Source: Phaeobacter gallaeciensis DSM 26640
GTDB lineage: Bacteria > Pseudomonadota > Alphaproteobacteria > Rhodobacterales > Rhodobacteraceae
DNA: 64,000 nt
Reading direction: 5' to 3'
NCBI RefSeq assembly: GCF_000511385.1
Contig: NC_023137.1
Location: forward strand, 2,363,001-2,427,000
The position numbers and the translations under genes are program-made. Every line of letters begins with the position of its first letter. Positions within the stretch are counted from its first letter, which is position 1. A model generated the notes under the pieces. The model searched no databases. It had not been told where the DNA came from and saw only the letters and a list, made by a program, of their open reading frames with translations. Shown here piece after piece: positions 33,729 through 42,354 of this stretch.

Positions 33729-34913
33729 ATGTTTCAGCCTTTCTTTGAAAACCTGCGCAAGGCGGCGGTTCCGGTGTCCTTGCGGGAATATCTGACCTTT
33801 CTTGAGGGGATGAAGGCGGGGCTTGCGACCTATGACATCGACGCGTTCTATTATCTGGCGCGCGCCGCCATGGTGAAGGATGAGCGCAATATCGACAAAT
33901 TCGACCGCGCCTTTGCTGCGACATTCTCCGGGCTGGAGGCGATCCCCGCTGAGGCGGTGATGGAGGCCGTGGATATCCCCGAAGAGTGGATCCGCAAGAT
34001 GGCGGAGAAGCACCTCAGCGAGGAAGAGCGCCGCGAAATCGAGGCGCTTGGCGGGTTTGAAAAACTGATGGAGACCCTGAAGGAGCGGCTGAAGGATCAG
34101 GAAAGCCGCCATCAGGGGGGCAACAAATGGATCGGTACGGCAGGCACCTCGCCCTTTGGCGCCTATGGCTACAACCCCGAAGGCGTGCGCATCGGCCAGA
34201 AGGAAAGCCGCCATCAGCGCGCGGTCAAGGTCTGGGACAAGCGCGAGTTCAAGAACCTGGATGGTGATGTCGAACTGGGCACGCGCAACATCAAGGTGGC
34301 GCTGAAACGTCTGCGCCGCTGGGTGCGAGAGGGGGCATCCGAGGAACTGGACCTCTCCGGCACCATCCGCGCCACTGCGGAACACGGCTATCTGGACGTG
34401 AAAACCCGCCCCGAACGCCACAATGCAGTGAAGGTGCTGTTGTTTCTGGATGTGGGTGGGTCAATGGATCCGCATATCAAAGTGGTGGAAGAGCTGTTCT
34501 CGGCGGCGCGCAGTGAGTTCAAGCATCTGGAGTATTTCTACTTCCACAATTGCCTCTATGAAGGGGTCTGGCGCGACAACCGCCGTCGCTGGGATGCACA
34601 AATCCCCACCCATGAGGTGCTGCGCACCTATGGGCCGGACTATAAGTGCATTTTTGTCGGCGATGCGTCGATGTCCCCCTACGAGATTGCCTATCCCGGC
34701 GGCGCCAATGAGCACTGGAACCCGGAGGCCGGTCAGGTCTGGCTGGAGCGGGCGCGGGCGCAATGGGCCTCGCACCTGTGGATCAACCCGGTGCCGGAGG
34801 CCTATTGGGGGCATACCCATTCGATCCAGATGATCCGGGAGATCTTTGCCGATCAGATGGTGCCGATGACGCTGGCGGGGCTGGAACGCGGGATGCGGGA
34901 GTTGACGCGCTAG
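33729..34913 (+). CDS. VWA-domain protein, CoxE-like, partner of a MoxR ATPase
   Basis: A 394-residue protein. The N-terminal half is helical and charged; the C-terminal half holds a VWA domain whose MIDAS first loop is FLDVGGSMDPH (about 239-249), with an aspartate in place of a later serine in FVGDASMSPYEI. It ends MTLAGLERGMRELTR. It is expected to cooperate with the MoxR ATPase at 28345. The final TAG (34911-34913) is formed by the edge of a MITE insertion. Confidence 0.88.
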   Translation: MFQPFFENLRKAAVPVSLREYLTFLEGMKAGLATYDIDAFYYLARAAMVKDERNIDKFDRAFAATFSGLEAIPAEAVMEAVDIPEEWIRKMAEKHLSEEERREIEALGGFEKLMETLKERLKDQESRHQGGNKWIGTAGTSPFGAYGYNPEGVRIGQKESRHQRAVKVWDKREFKNLDGDVELGTRNIKVALKRLRRWVREGASEELDLSGTIRATAEHGYLDVKTRPERHNAVKVLLFLDVGGSMDPHIKVVEELFSAARSEFKHLEYFYFHNCLYEGVWRDNRRRWDAQIPTHEVLRTYGPDYKCIFVGDASMSPYEIAYPGGANEHWNPEAGQVWLERARAQWASHLWINPVPEAYWGHTHSIQMIREIFADQMVPMTLAGLERGMRELTR

Positions 34914-35176
34914 GGTCAGGACCCATTAATCCTGCATCGCTGGCGCGCGAACGGCAAAAAAGCAGTGGTTTTGAGCGCGCCGGGACTGGCGGTGTCAATT
35001 CCAAGCGTTCAAAGCCGCTGCTTTGCAGCGGTTCGCACGTACGGGGATTTGGCTGATTTTGCCTCTGAGCTGCGTCACATCTTCTTGAAATAGAACCACT
35101 ATTCCTGTGAATCTGTTCCTTGTCAGAAACAAAATCAGTCAAACCAGAGGTGCAGGATTAATGGGTCCTGACCCTA
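34911..35176. mobile_element. 266-bp MITE with 26-bp perfect terminal inverted repeats
   Basis: TAGGGTCAGG... at 34911-34936 and its exact complement at 35151-35176 enclose about 214 bp with no open frame of a transposase. If the flanking TA is the target duplication, the repeats themselves are 24 bp beginning GGGTCAGGAC. Ends of this type fit non-autonomous relatives of IS5- or IS630-like elements that insert at TA. The insertion fell on the TA of the stop codon of the VWA gene and recreated a stop. Downstream 35177-35419 is a 243-bp leader region before rsgA with no gene seen. Confidence 0.85.
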
Positions 35177-35419
35177 GGCCGGACAGCGCCGCGCGGCGAA
35201 AGCTTGCCAAGTCACCCTGCCTCGGGTAGACCAAGCGCCAGAGAATTGGAGAGTTTATGTCCTGGTGAAGAAGGGGCGGCAGAGGCCACCCCGGTTTGCA
35301 GATTGCCCCGGAGAATGCCGCCTGCCCCTATTGGCAGGTGTCAGGGAAGATTTGCGCGACATTCATCAGACATACAGATCCGGGCCGACCCCGAGATCGC
35401 ACCAAGAAAGACATTCCCA

Positions 35420-36511
35420 ATGACAAGGGACTATTCCCAATTCCTGAGCACCCCTGCGCCTAACGATAGCGTCGACAGCACGCGCCCTTTGAGCGCGCTG
35501 GAGCACCTCGGCTGGCAGGGATTTTTCTCACAGCAGACCGATCTGGACGAGATGGCCAGTCACCCGCCGGTCCGCATCACCGAAGTAAACCGCAACGGGC
35601 TGCGCGCCATGGGCGACAGCATTGATCTGGTGATCCCCCCCGGCCCCGAAGCCACGGTGGGCGATTGGCTGATGCTAGACCGGGAGCTGCCAACGCATAG
35701 CCGGGTGCTGGAGCGAAAAAGCCTGATCCGCCGCCGCGCACCGGGCAAGGATCGCAAGATCCAGCTGATTGCCGCCAATATCGACACGATGTTTGTGGTC
35801 ACCTCCTGCAATGCGGATTTCAATGTCGCGCGACTGGAACGGTTTATTGCCATGGCGTTTGACGCTGAGGTGACGCCGGTGATCCTGCTGACAAAAATCG
35901 ATCTCTGCGATGATCCGTCCGACTATGTGGCGCAGGCCAAAACCATTTCCGATCTGGTGGAGGTGGTGCCGCTGAACGCCAAAAGTGGGGCTGCGCGCGA
36001 GGCGCTGGCACCCTGGGTGCGGGCCGGTCAGACCATTGCCTTCCTCGGCACCTCGGGCGTCGGCAAATCGACGCTGACCAAGGCGCTTGGCGAGGATCTC
36101 GATATCGCGACACAGGGCATCCGCGAGGATGACGCGCGGGGACGTCACACCACCACCCGTCGGCAGCTTTATTTCATCGACGGCGGCTGCGGTGTGCTGG
36201 ATACGCCGGGCATGCGGGAATTGCAGCTGACGGATGCGGCCGAGGGTGTAAGTGATGTCTTTGCCGATCTCGAAGAGCTGGCAACGCAATGCCGGTTCCG
36301 CAATTGCGCCCATGAAGGCGAGCCGGGCTGCGCGGTGCAGGCGGGCATTGCCGCCGGTGAGGTTGACGCCAGCCGGTTGGACCGCTGGCGCAAACTGGCC
36401 GCCGAAGAAGCCTTCAATTCCGCCTCACTGGCGCAGCGACGCGCCAAGGACAAGAGCTTTGGCAAGATGGTGAAAACGGCGAAAACCATCAAAAAGCGCA
36501 GCCGCAAATAG
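35420..36511 (+). CDS. rsgA: Small ribosomal subunit biogenesis GTPase RsgA
   Basis: A 363-residue circularly permuted GTPase that matures the 30S subunit. The permuted order is visible: LLTKIDLC (G4) comes before GTSGVGKSTLTKAL (G1) and DTPGMRELQL (G3). The zinc domain CRFRNCAHEGEPGC has the expected C-x4-C-x-H-x5-C. The N-terminal OB domain has LVIPPGPEATVGDWL. ATG 35420 is preferred to a longer frame from 35204 because it opens with the family start and has AAGAAAG upstream. A strong terminator follows. Confidence 0.93.
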   Translation: MTRDYSQFLSTPAPNDSVDSTRPLSALEHLGWQGFFSQQTDLDEMASHPPVRITEVNRNGLRAMGDSIDLVIPPGPEATVGDWLMLDRELPTHSRVLERKSLIRRRAPGKDRKIQLIAANIDTMFVVTSCNADFNVARLERFIAMAFDAEVTPVILLTKIDLCDDPSDYVAQAKTISDLVEVVPLNAKSGAAREALAPWVRAGQTIAFLGTSGVGKSTLTKALGEDLDIATQGIREDDARGRHTTTRRQLYFIDGGCGVLDTPGMRELQLTDAAEGVSDVFADLEELATQCRFRNCAHEGEPGCAVQAGIAAGEVDASRLDRWRKLAAEEAFNSASLAQRRAKDKSFGKMVKTAKTIKKRSRK

Positions 36512-36541
36512 CAGCTATTGCAGAGGTTTTAGATAGGACAG

Positions 36542-36567
36542 AAGGGCGCCCGATCTGGGCGCCCTTT
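36542..36567. terminator. Bidirectional terminator between rsgA and the OmpA-family gene
   Basis: AAGGGCGCCC and GGGCGCCCTT flank a 5-nt loop, followed by TTT on the plus strand and preceded by AAG. It serves both convergent genes. Confidence 0.8.
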
Positions 36568-36604
36568 GATGTGTTGTTCCGGCTTGGATCCGCAAGCAGA
36601 CCAA

Positions 36605-38470
36605 TCAGCTGCCGCCTTGCAGAAGCGGCGTGATCCGGCGCACGGCGGCGCGGCGATTGGCGCGCTCGGCGCGTTGCGTCACCACCGCCAGATCGGTCTC
36701 ACCATAGCCCTGGACCACCATATTTTCGGGCGGCACCTTGAAATACTCGGTCAGAGCCAATGCGACACTTTCGGCGCGGCGATCTGACAGTGCGAGGTTA
36801 AAGGGGGCGGCACCGACCGCATCCGTGTGGCCTTCGATCAGGAACACCTCCTGCGGGTTCTGCGCGATCATCTCGCGCAGCGCATTGCCCAGCGCCGCCA
36901 GTTCTTCGGCCTCTGCTGCGCGGATCACAGACGATCCGGTTTCAAAGTTGATCGACTGCACAGTGATTTCCGGGACCAGTTGGCGCACCGCGTCGATATT
37001 GCGGATCTGGCGCAGGGAGAAGCGGCGGCTGATGGCGGGGGCTTCCTTGGCGGCGAGCGCCAGCGCCAGCTCATCTGTGTCAATCGTATCGCTGCTGAAG
37101 GCGGACCTGCGCGGGGCGGCGGTGGGCAGTTCGGAGACTACCACATTGTCGGCGCGCTGGGTGTCATCGAACAGCACAACGCTGCTGCCATCGGTGAGCG
37201 TGCGGGTGCGGCGCAAGACGCGGCCATCGCGGGCGCGGATGGTTTCAACCTCCGCCCCGTCTTCGCGCACGACAACGGTGCGGGTGGAACCGTCCTTGAA
37301 CTTATACGTGGTGACATTGCTGCCGGGCTGGCGCAGCAGGGCGTCGTCATTCTTGATCACCCGGTACTGGCCGTTTTGTTCCACCACCGCACGGTCACCG
37401 GAGTTGGTCACCACGGTTTCGCCCTGCTTCAGCAGCTGGCCAATGGCAACGGCACCAAGCCCCAGAAGCGCGGCCTTCTGCAGCTTGCTGAGGCCGTCGT
37501 CCTCCTCTGCGGCCGGGGCCGCAGCTGCGCTATTCTCCGTCGGCGCAACAGTTTCAGCCTCTGCGGTGGTTTCAGCCTCGGCAGCGGGCGTGTTGACGGC
37601 GGTCTCAAACTCCTCATCGGAGCTGCGTGCGGTGTCTTCTGTCACGGTTTCTTCCACCACCTCAGCCTCTCCGGTGGTGTCAGCGCTCGCGGCGGCGGCG
37701 GCGCTGTCATCATCGGCCTCATCTTCCGCCAGCGCATCGGCCTGCGCCTGACTGTCGAGCGGTTCGACCTCGGGTTCAGGTTCAGGCTCGGACGCAGGTG
37801 CAGCGTCGGTCCCGGCCTCTGCCTCTGCCAGCGCTGCGGCCAGTTCGGTGTCGGAGGTGGTTTCGGCCTCAGTCGTATCCTCTGGCGCGGCGGCGCCTGC
37901 CTCGGCGTTGGCCGCTGTGTTCACCCCATCATTGGCGACCGACTCCACCGGAGTCTCTGCCTCTGCGGTGGTTTCATCTGCGTTCTGTTCAGCGGCTGTC
38001 TCTGACGTCTCGGCCGGAGCTTCGGTCTGCGCGGTCTGAGATGGGGCAGCCTCTGTGGCGGGTTCTGGGGCCGGGTCAACCGGAGTGGCGGCCTGCTCAG
38101 CCTCGGTCGGGGCTGCTGGCTCGGCCTGTTCGCCCGCCGCAGGTGCGGCCTCAGCCTGTTCAGCGCCTGCCATCAGTGCGGAGGACGCAAGGGCAGGATC
38201 CAAATCCGCGTCCAATTCACCGGTGACATAGGCTTGGCAGAACTTGGCTTTCGCCCCTTTTCCTTTGCCCTTCAGGATCTCCCCTTCGGGGCTGATGCGC
38301 CCATTCTTGAGCCATCGCAGGCAGCGTTGCACCGCCTGGGTGATTTCCTCAGGGGCCATCTGGCTGAGGTCGGTCGGACCCGATTTCGACTGCGCGGGGG
38401 CAGCAATCGGAAGACTGAGAGAGATGATGACCGCCAGCGCGGTCGAGGATCTGAGAAGCTGCGAAACCAT
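36605..38470 (-). CDS. OmpA-family outer membrane protein with long acidic linker
   Basis: A 621-residue protein with a signal peptide (ALAVIISLSLPIAAPAQS, cleaved near residue 27). Residues about 30-85 form a small domain with two cysteines (QRCLRWL, KFCQAYV). Residues about 100-330 are Ala/Glu/Thr-rich low complexity. Then comes a predicted beta-rich region with repeated V-V-D/E motifs, and at the end an OmpA_C peptidoglycan-binding domain (VQSINFETGSSVI ... FLIEGHTDAVGAAPFNLALSDRRAESVA). It anchors to murein; the rest is unusual in length. Confidence 0.82.
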   Translation of the reverse strand: MVSQLLRSSTALAVIISLSLPIAAPAQSKSGPTDLSQMAPEEITQAVQRCLRWLKNGRISPEGEILKGKGKGAKAKFCQAYVTGELDADLDPALASSALMAGAEQAEAAPAAGEQAEPAAPTEAEQAATPVDPAPEPATEAAPSQTAQTEAPAETSETAAEQNADETTAEAETPVESVANDGVNTAANAEAGAAAPEDTTEAETTSDTELAAALAEAEAGTDAAPASEPEPEPEVEPLDSQAQADALAEDEADDDSAAAAASADTTGEAEVVEETVTEDTARSSDEEFETAVNTPAAEAETTAEAETVAPTENSAAAAPAAEEDDGLSKLQKAALLGLGAVAIGQLLKQGETVVTNSGDRAVVEQNGQYRVIKNDDALLRQPGSNVTTYKFKDGSTRTVVVREDGAEVETIRARDGRVLRRTRTLTDGSSVVLFDDTQRADNVVVSELPTAAPRRSAFSSDTIDTDELALALAAKEAPAISRRFSLRQIRNIDAVRQLVPEITVQSINFETGSSVIRAAEAEELAALGNALREMIAQNPQEVFLIEGHTDAVGAAPFNLALSDRRAESVALALTEYFKVPPENMVVQGYGETDLAVVTQRAERANRRAAVRRITPLLQGGS

Positions 38471-38593
38471 GCGGTGTTCCTTTCGCTGTGCGGTGCAAAG
38501 CCTAGGAACATAACTCGCGCCGGAGCAAATAAGTTGCCTGTGAGCGATGGTTTTCGGCCAGAGCCTGCCGATCAGAGGCCGCCCCTGTATCCG

Positions 38594-39859
38594 TTATTCA
38601 CTCGCCAACATCTGCATCAGCCGCCGTTTTTCGCCGCTGTCCTCCGCGCGGGTGAGGACATCCGCCAGATCCTGCAGAGCCGCAATCGAATGGCCCGCGC
38701 GAAAGCTGTCCACATGGGGCAACATCGCGCGGATTCCGCGTGCCCTAGGCGCAAACCCGTCGAAGCGCAGTAAGGGGTTTAGCCAGATCAGACGGCGCGC
38801 GGAGAGATGCAGCCGCTGCATTTCGGCGCTGAGCTGGTCGGTATCGTCGCGGTCCAGCCCATCGGTGATCAGCAGCACCACCGCGCCCTGCCCCATCACC
38901 CGGCGCGACCAGTCGCGGTTGAAATCGTGCAGGCAGGCGCCGATCCTGGTGCCGCCTTCCCAGTCCTGCGCCTCTGCCCCGGCGGCTGCAAGGGCGGCAT
39001 CAACATCGCGTTGCGCCAGATGGCGGGTGATATTGGTGAGCCTCGTGCCGAAGGTAAAGCCATGCACACGCGCCCAGCCCGGCCCCTTGCGATTGGCGAC
39101 CGCATGCAGGAAGTGCAGGATCAGGCGGGAATATTGGCTCATTGAGCCGGAGATATCGCAGATCACCACCAGGTTGGGCCAGCGCACCCGGCGCTGAGCC
39201 CGCGCGAGAGTGGTCACCTCGCCGCCCTGACGAGCGGCCTGCGCCATGGTGCGTCGCCAGTTGATGCGGTTGCCAGTGGCGGAGGCGATCAGGCGGCGGG
39301 ACTGGATCGGGCGGATGGGCAGCTGCATCTTGGCCAGCATCCGCTTCGCCTCGGCCACTTCGGCGGTGCTCATCTGCTCAAAGTCGAGCTGCCGCAGCCG
39401 TTCCTCTCGCGACATGGTAAGTTCGGCGCTCAGCTCCAGCTGCTCGGGCTGATCCTGATCCGGGGGTGGTTCCGGACGATCTGGGGCCTCGGCCCCGTCC
39501 AGCAGGGCTTCAGCGGCGCGTTTCTGGGCGGGTTTGGCGGCGGTCTCTTCCTGCGTGCCCCGGATCGCGGGCAACATCGCCGCCATCATGTGCTCCAGAA
39601 AGCGCGGATCGCGCCAATAAAGGCGAAAAATCTGCGCAAAGACCTGACGATGTTCAGGTTTGGAGACAAAGCAAGCGTGCAGTGTCCAGTAGAAATCCTG
39701 CTTTGAGGTGAAGCCTGCCGCCGCAACCGCCGCAACCGCTTCGGCCACCCTGCCGGGGCCGATGGGCAGCCCGGCACGGCGTAAGGCACGCGCAAAATGG
39801 GTGATATTCTGCGCCAGCCGTGGTGTTTCCGGCAAGGGCAACGGCGGGTATTCAGGCAT
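38594..39859 (-). CDS. CoxE-like VWA-domain protein
   Basis: A 421-residue protein. The VWA MIDAS loop is VVICDISGSMSQYSR near residue 235, with later SRRVMGQGAVVLLITDG and RLIWLNPLLR as in CoxE. The N-terminal half is helical. The MoxR gene is 21 bp upstream on the same strand, the classical coxDE arrangement. There are no coxMSL or other molybdenum hydroxylase genes in the window, so the substrate of this pair is unknown. Confidence 0.86.
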   Translation of the reverse strand: MPEYPPLPLPETPRLAQNITHFARALRRAGLPIGPGRVAEAVAAVAAAGFTSKQDFYWTLHACFVSKPEHRQVFAQIFRLYWRDPRFLEHMMAAMLPAIRGTQEETAAKPAQKRAAEALLDGAEAPDRPEPPPDQDQPEQLELSAELTMSREERLRQLDFEQMSTAEVAEAKRMLAKMQLPIRPIQSRRLIASATGNRINWRRTMAQAARQGGEVTTLARAQRRVRWPNLVVICDISGSMSQYSRLILHFLHAVANRKGPGWARVHGFTFGTRLTNITRHLAQRDVDAALAAAGAEAQDWEGGTRIGACLHDFNRDWSRRVMGQGAVVLLITDGLDRDDTDQLSAEMQRLHLSARRLIWLNPLLRFDGFAPRARGIRAMLPHVDSFRAGHSIAALQDLADVLTRAEDSGEKRRLMQMLASE

Positions 39860-39880
39860 CAGCGCAGGCCTGCCGCCACA

Positions 39881-40870
39881 TCACGCAGGACCCAGCGTCG
39901 CGCGCGCCTGATCCAGAATGCGCTTCGCCTCAGAGCCCTGCAGACGGCTGATATCATCCTGATATTTCAGAATGGCCCCAAGCGTGTCGGCAATCACCTC
40001 AGGCGACAGATCAATGACATCCAACGCCAATAGGCAATTGGCCCAATCAATTGTCTCGGCAATGCCGGGATGTTTGAAGAGATCTTCGGTGCGCAAGGCC
40101 TGCACGAAGGCCACGACCTCCTGCGACAGCCGCGGTGCCAGACCGGGGGCGCGGGCGGTCAGGATCTCCATCTCGCGGTCGAAATCCGGGTAGTCGACCC
40201 AGTGATAGAGGCAGCGCCGTTTCAGCGCGTCATGCACCTCGCGGGTGCGGTTGGAGGTCAGGATCACAATGGGGGGTTCCGGCGCCTTGATGGTGCCGAG
40301 TTCGGGGATGGTGACCTGGAAATCGCTGAGCGCCTCCAGCAGGAACGCCTCGAACGGTTCATCGGTACGGTCCAACTCATCAATAAGAAGGATTGGCGCG
40401 CCAGCGGGATCGGGCTGCATCGCCTCCAGCAGAGGGCGGCGGATGAGATAGTCATCGCTGAAGAGCTCCGCCTGAAGGGCGGCGCGGTCACGGGGGGCGT
40501 CACTACCGGCCTCGGCGGCGCGGATGGCGATCATCTGGGCGGCGAAGTTCCATTCATAGACCGCGCTTGACGCATCCAGCCCTTCGTAGCACTGCAACCG
40601 GATCAAGCGACGGCCCAGCGCGGCGGCGAGGGTCTTGGCGATCTCGGTCTTACCCACCCCGGCCTCACCCTCAAGAAACAGGGGCCGACCAAGTCGCAGC
40701 GACAGAAATACCACCGTCGCCAGCCCCCGATCCGCAACATACCCGGCCTCCGTCAGTAGCGTTTCCACTGCATCGATGGAGCCAGGTAGATCCCGCGCAC
40801 CTTCCTGCACATGGGATCTGACAGAGTGACTGGCGATCTCCGGCTGGCTCGTCTTCGTCTGCTGCGACAT
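39881..40870 (-). CDS. MoxR/CoxD-like AAA+ ATPase
   Basis: A 329-residue MoxR-type AAA+ ATPase. Walker A is PLFLEGEAGVGKTEIAK, Walker B ILLIDELDRTDEPFEAFLLEAL, and sensor-1 VILTSNRTREVHDALKRRC. It has the CoxD-like features YVADRGLATVVFL and RLIRLQCYEGLDASSAVYEWNF. ATG 40870 is preferred because GGGGAG lies upstream. It pairs with the VWA gene downstream. Confidence 0.9.
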   Translation of the reverse strand: MSQQTKTSQPEIASHSVRSHVQEGARDLPGSIDAVETLLTEAGYVADRGLATVVFLSLRLGRPLFLEGEAGVGKTEIAKTLAAALGRRLIRLQCYEGLDASSAVYEWNFAAQMIAIRAAEAGSDAPRDRAALQAELFSDDYLIRRPLLEAMQPDPAGAPILLIDELDRTDEPFEAFLLEALSDFQVTIPELGTIKAPEPPIVILTSNRTREVHDALKRRCLYHWVDYPDFDREMEILTARAPGLAPRLSQEVVAFVQALRTEDLFKHPGIAETIDWANCLLALDVIDLSPEVIADTLGAILKYQDDISRLQGSEAKRILDQARATLGPA

Positions 40871-41073
40871 CTGGCTCCCCTTCGGTTCCGCCCAAGAGGC
40901 CACGGCGATGTAAGCGGGTCAAGCGGCTGGTCATGCCACTTTGGTCCCATAGGTCACCCGTGAACGATACTGTGCCCTGTTTCCGGACACATTGACCGGC
41001 CTGCGCAGCAATGCGATGACAGAGACACGCCATCGGCCCAGGTGGGTCCGGTACAGACGTGGCAGGAGACAGC

Positions 41074-42141
41074 ATGCGAACACTGGCCGTGACATGTGTG
41101 AAGAACGAAGGCGCTTTCCTGCTCGAATGGATTGCCCATCATAAGGCGGTGGGCTTCAGCGATATCCTCGTCCTCTCCAACGACTGCACGGATGGCACCG
41201 ACCGGATGTTGGACCGTCTGGATGAGCTAGGCCATGTCACCCACCTGCGCAACGATGGCCCCTATGACAAGGGCGGCATCCAGTTCACCGGGCTGAAGAA
41301 GGCCGACAAACACCGTCTGATGCGCAAGGCGGACTGGGTGATGGCGCTGGATGTGGATGAGTTTGTCAATATCCATGCAGGCGAGGGTCGGCTGGCGGAT
41401 CTTCACGCAGCGCTGCCCGATGCGGATGCCATCACCCTGACCTGGCGGTTGTTCGGCAATGGCGAGACGGTGCGCTATCAGGACCAGCCGGTGACGAACA
41501 GCTTCACCCGCTGCGCGCCGGAGGTGATCCACTGGCCGTGGCGCGCGGCCATGTTCAAGACGCTCTATCGCAACGATGGCACCTATCGCAAACTGGGGGT
41601 GCATCGCCCGCGCAGCCCCGACGACGGCGCCACCCTAGAGGGGTTTCGCTGGTTCGATGGTTCCGGGCGGGAACTGGATCAGGGGTTCAAGACGCAGCGG
41701 ATCTATTCCGACTACGGGCAGCCGAATTTCGATCTGGTGCAGCTGAACCACTATCCGCTGGGATCAATGGAAAGCTATGTGCTGAAGGCCGAGCGGGGGC
41801 GGGTCAACCGTCCGGGTGATCTGGGTATGGATTACTGGGTCGAACGCAATTTCAACACCGATGAAGATGAGAGTATTGCCCGCTATCGCCCTGCCCGCGA
41901 GGCCATTGCCGATCTGCTGCGCGAAGATGCCAAACTGTCGAAACTGCATGAGCGCGCCGTGCAGTGGCGTCACGACCGGTTTCGCAGGCTGATGCAGCAG
42001 GAAGACTATCGCACGCTGTTCTCGCGCCTGCTGATGACACCGCCCTCACGGCTGATCAGCCCCGGCACCGCGCGCACGCTCACCGGGTTTGCCACGCTGG
42101 GTCGCCATGGCGCACCGCAGGGCGGCGGCAAGAGCGACTGA
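41074..42141 (+). CDS. Family 2-like glycosyltransferase
   Basis: A 355-residue soluble glycosyltransferase of the Glyco_tranf_2_4 type. TCVKNEGAFLLEWIAHHKAVGFSDILVLSNDCTDGTDRML is the classical N-terminal nucleotide-sugar region and KADWVMALDVDEF carries the D-x-D metal site at about residues 90-105. The acceptor and product are unknown; the class is common in capsule or lipid glycan synthesis. ATG 41074 has GGAGA upstream. It is divergent from the MoxR gene. Confidence 0.82.
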   Translation: MRTLAVTCVKNEGAFLLEWIAHHKAVGFSDILVLSNDCTDGTDRMLDRLDELGHVTHLRNDGPYDKGGIQFTGLKKADKHRLMRKADWVMALDVDEFVNIHAGEGRLADLHAALPDADAITLTWRLFGNGETVRYQDQPVTNSFTRCAPEVIHWPWRAAMFKTLYRNDGTYRKLGVHRPRSPDDGATLEGFRWFDGSGRELDQGFKTQRIYSDYGQPNFDLVQLNHYPLGSMESYVLKAERGRVNRPGDLGMDYWVERNFNTDEDESIARYRPAREAIADLLREDAKLSKLHERAVQWRHDRFRRLMQQEDYRTLFSRLLMTPPSRLISPGTARTLTGFATLGRHGAPQGGGKSD

Positions 42142-42354
42142 TCCAGCGCACTCTGGCGATCAGCCCTACAGGCTAGCCAGTCAGACGGCGGCGCATGGGC
42201 CGTGACACTGCCCCTGACAGGCATCTTTTTCAACGAAACCCGCGCCGATGGCCGATAAACCGGCCTTACAATTTCCAATTTTAGCCTTATTTCGCCCTTA
42301 GATGTTGCCAGACGCAAATCCGTCCAAACGCGGGCGGGACAAGAGGACGACGCA

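Noticed and set aside
34914..35150. Possible transposase inside the MITE
   Set aside because: No open frame of suitable length or DDE motif; the element is non-autonomous.
38594..40870. Carbon monoxide dehydrogenase operon
   Set aside because: Only the CoxD/E-like pair is present; no coxM, coxS or coxL in the window.
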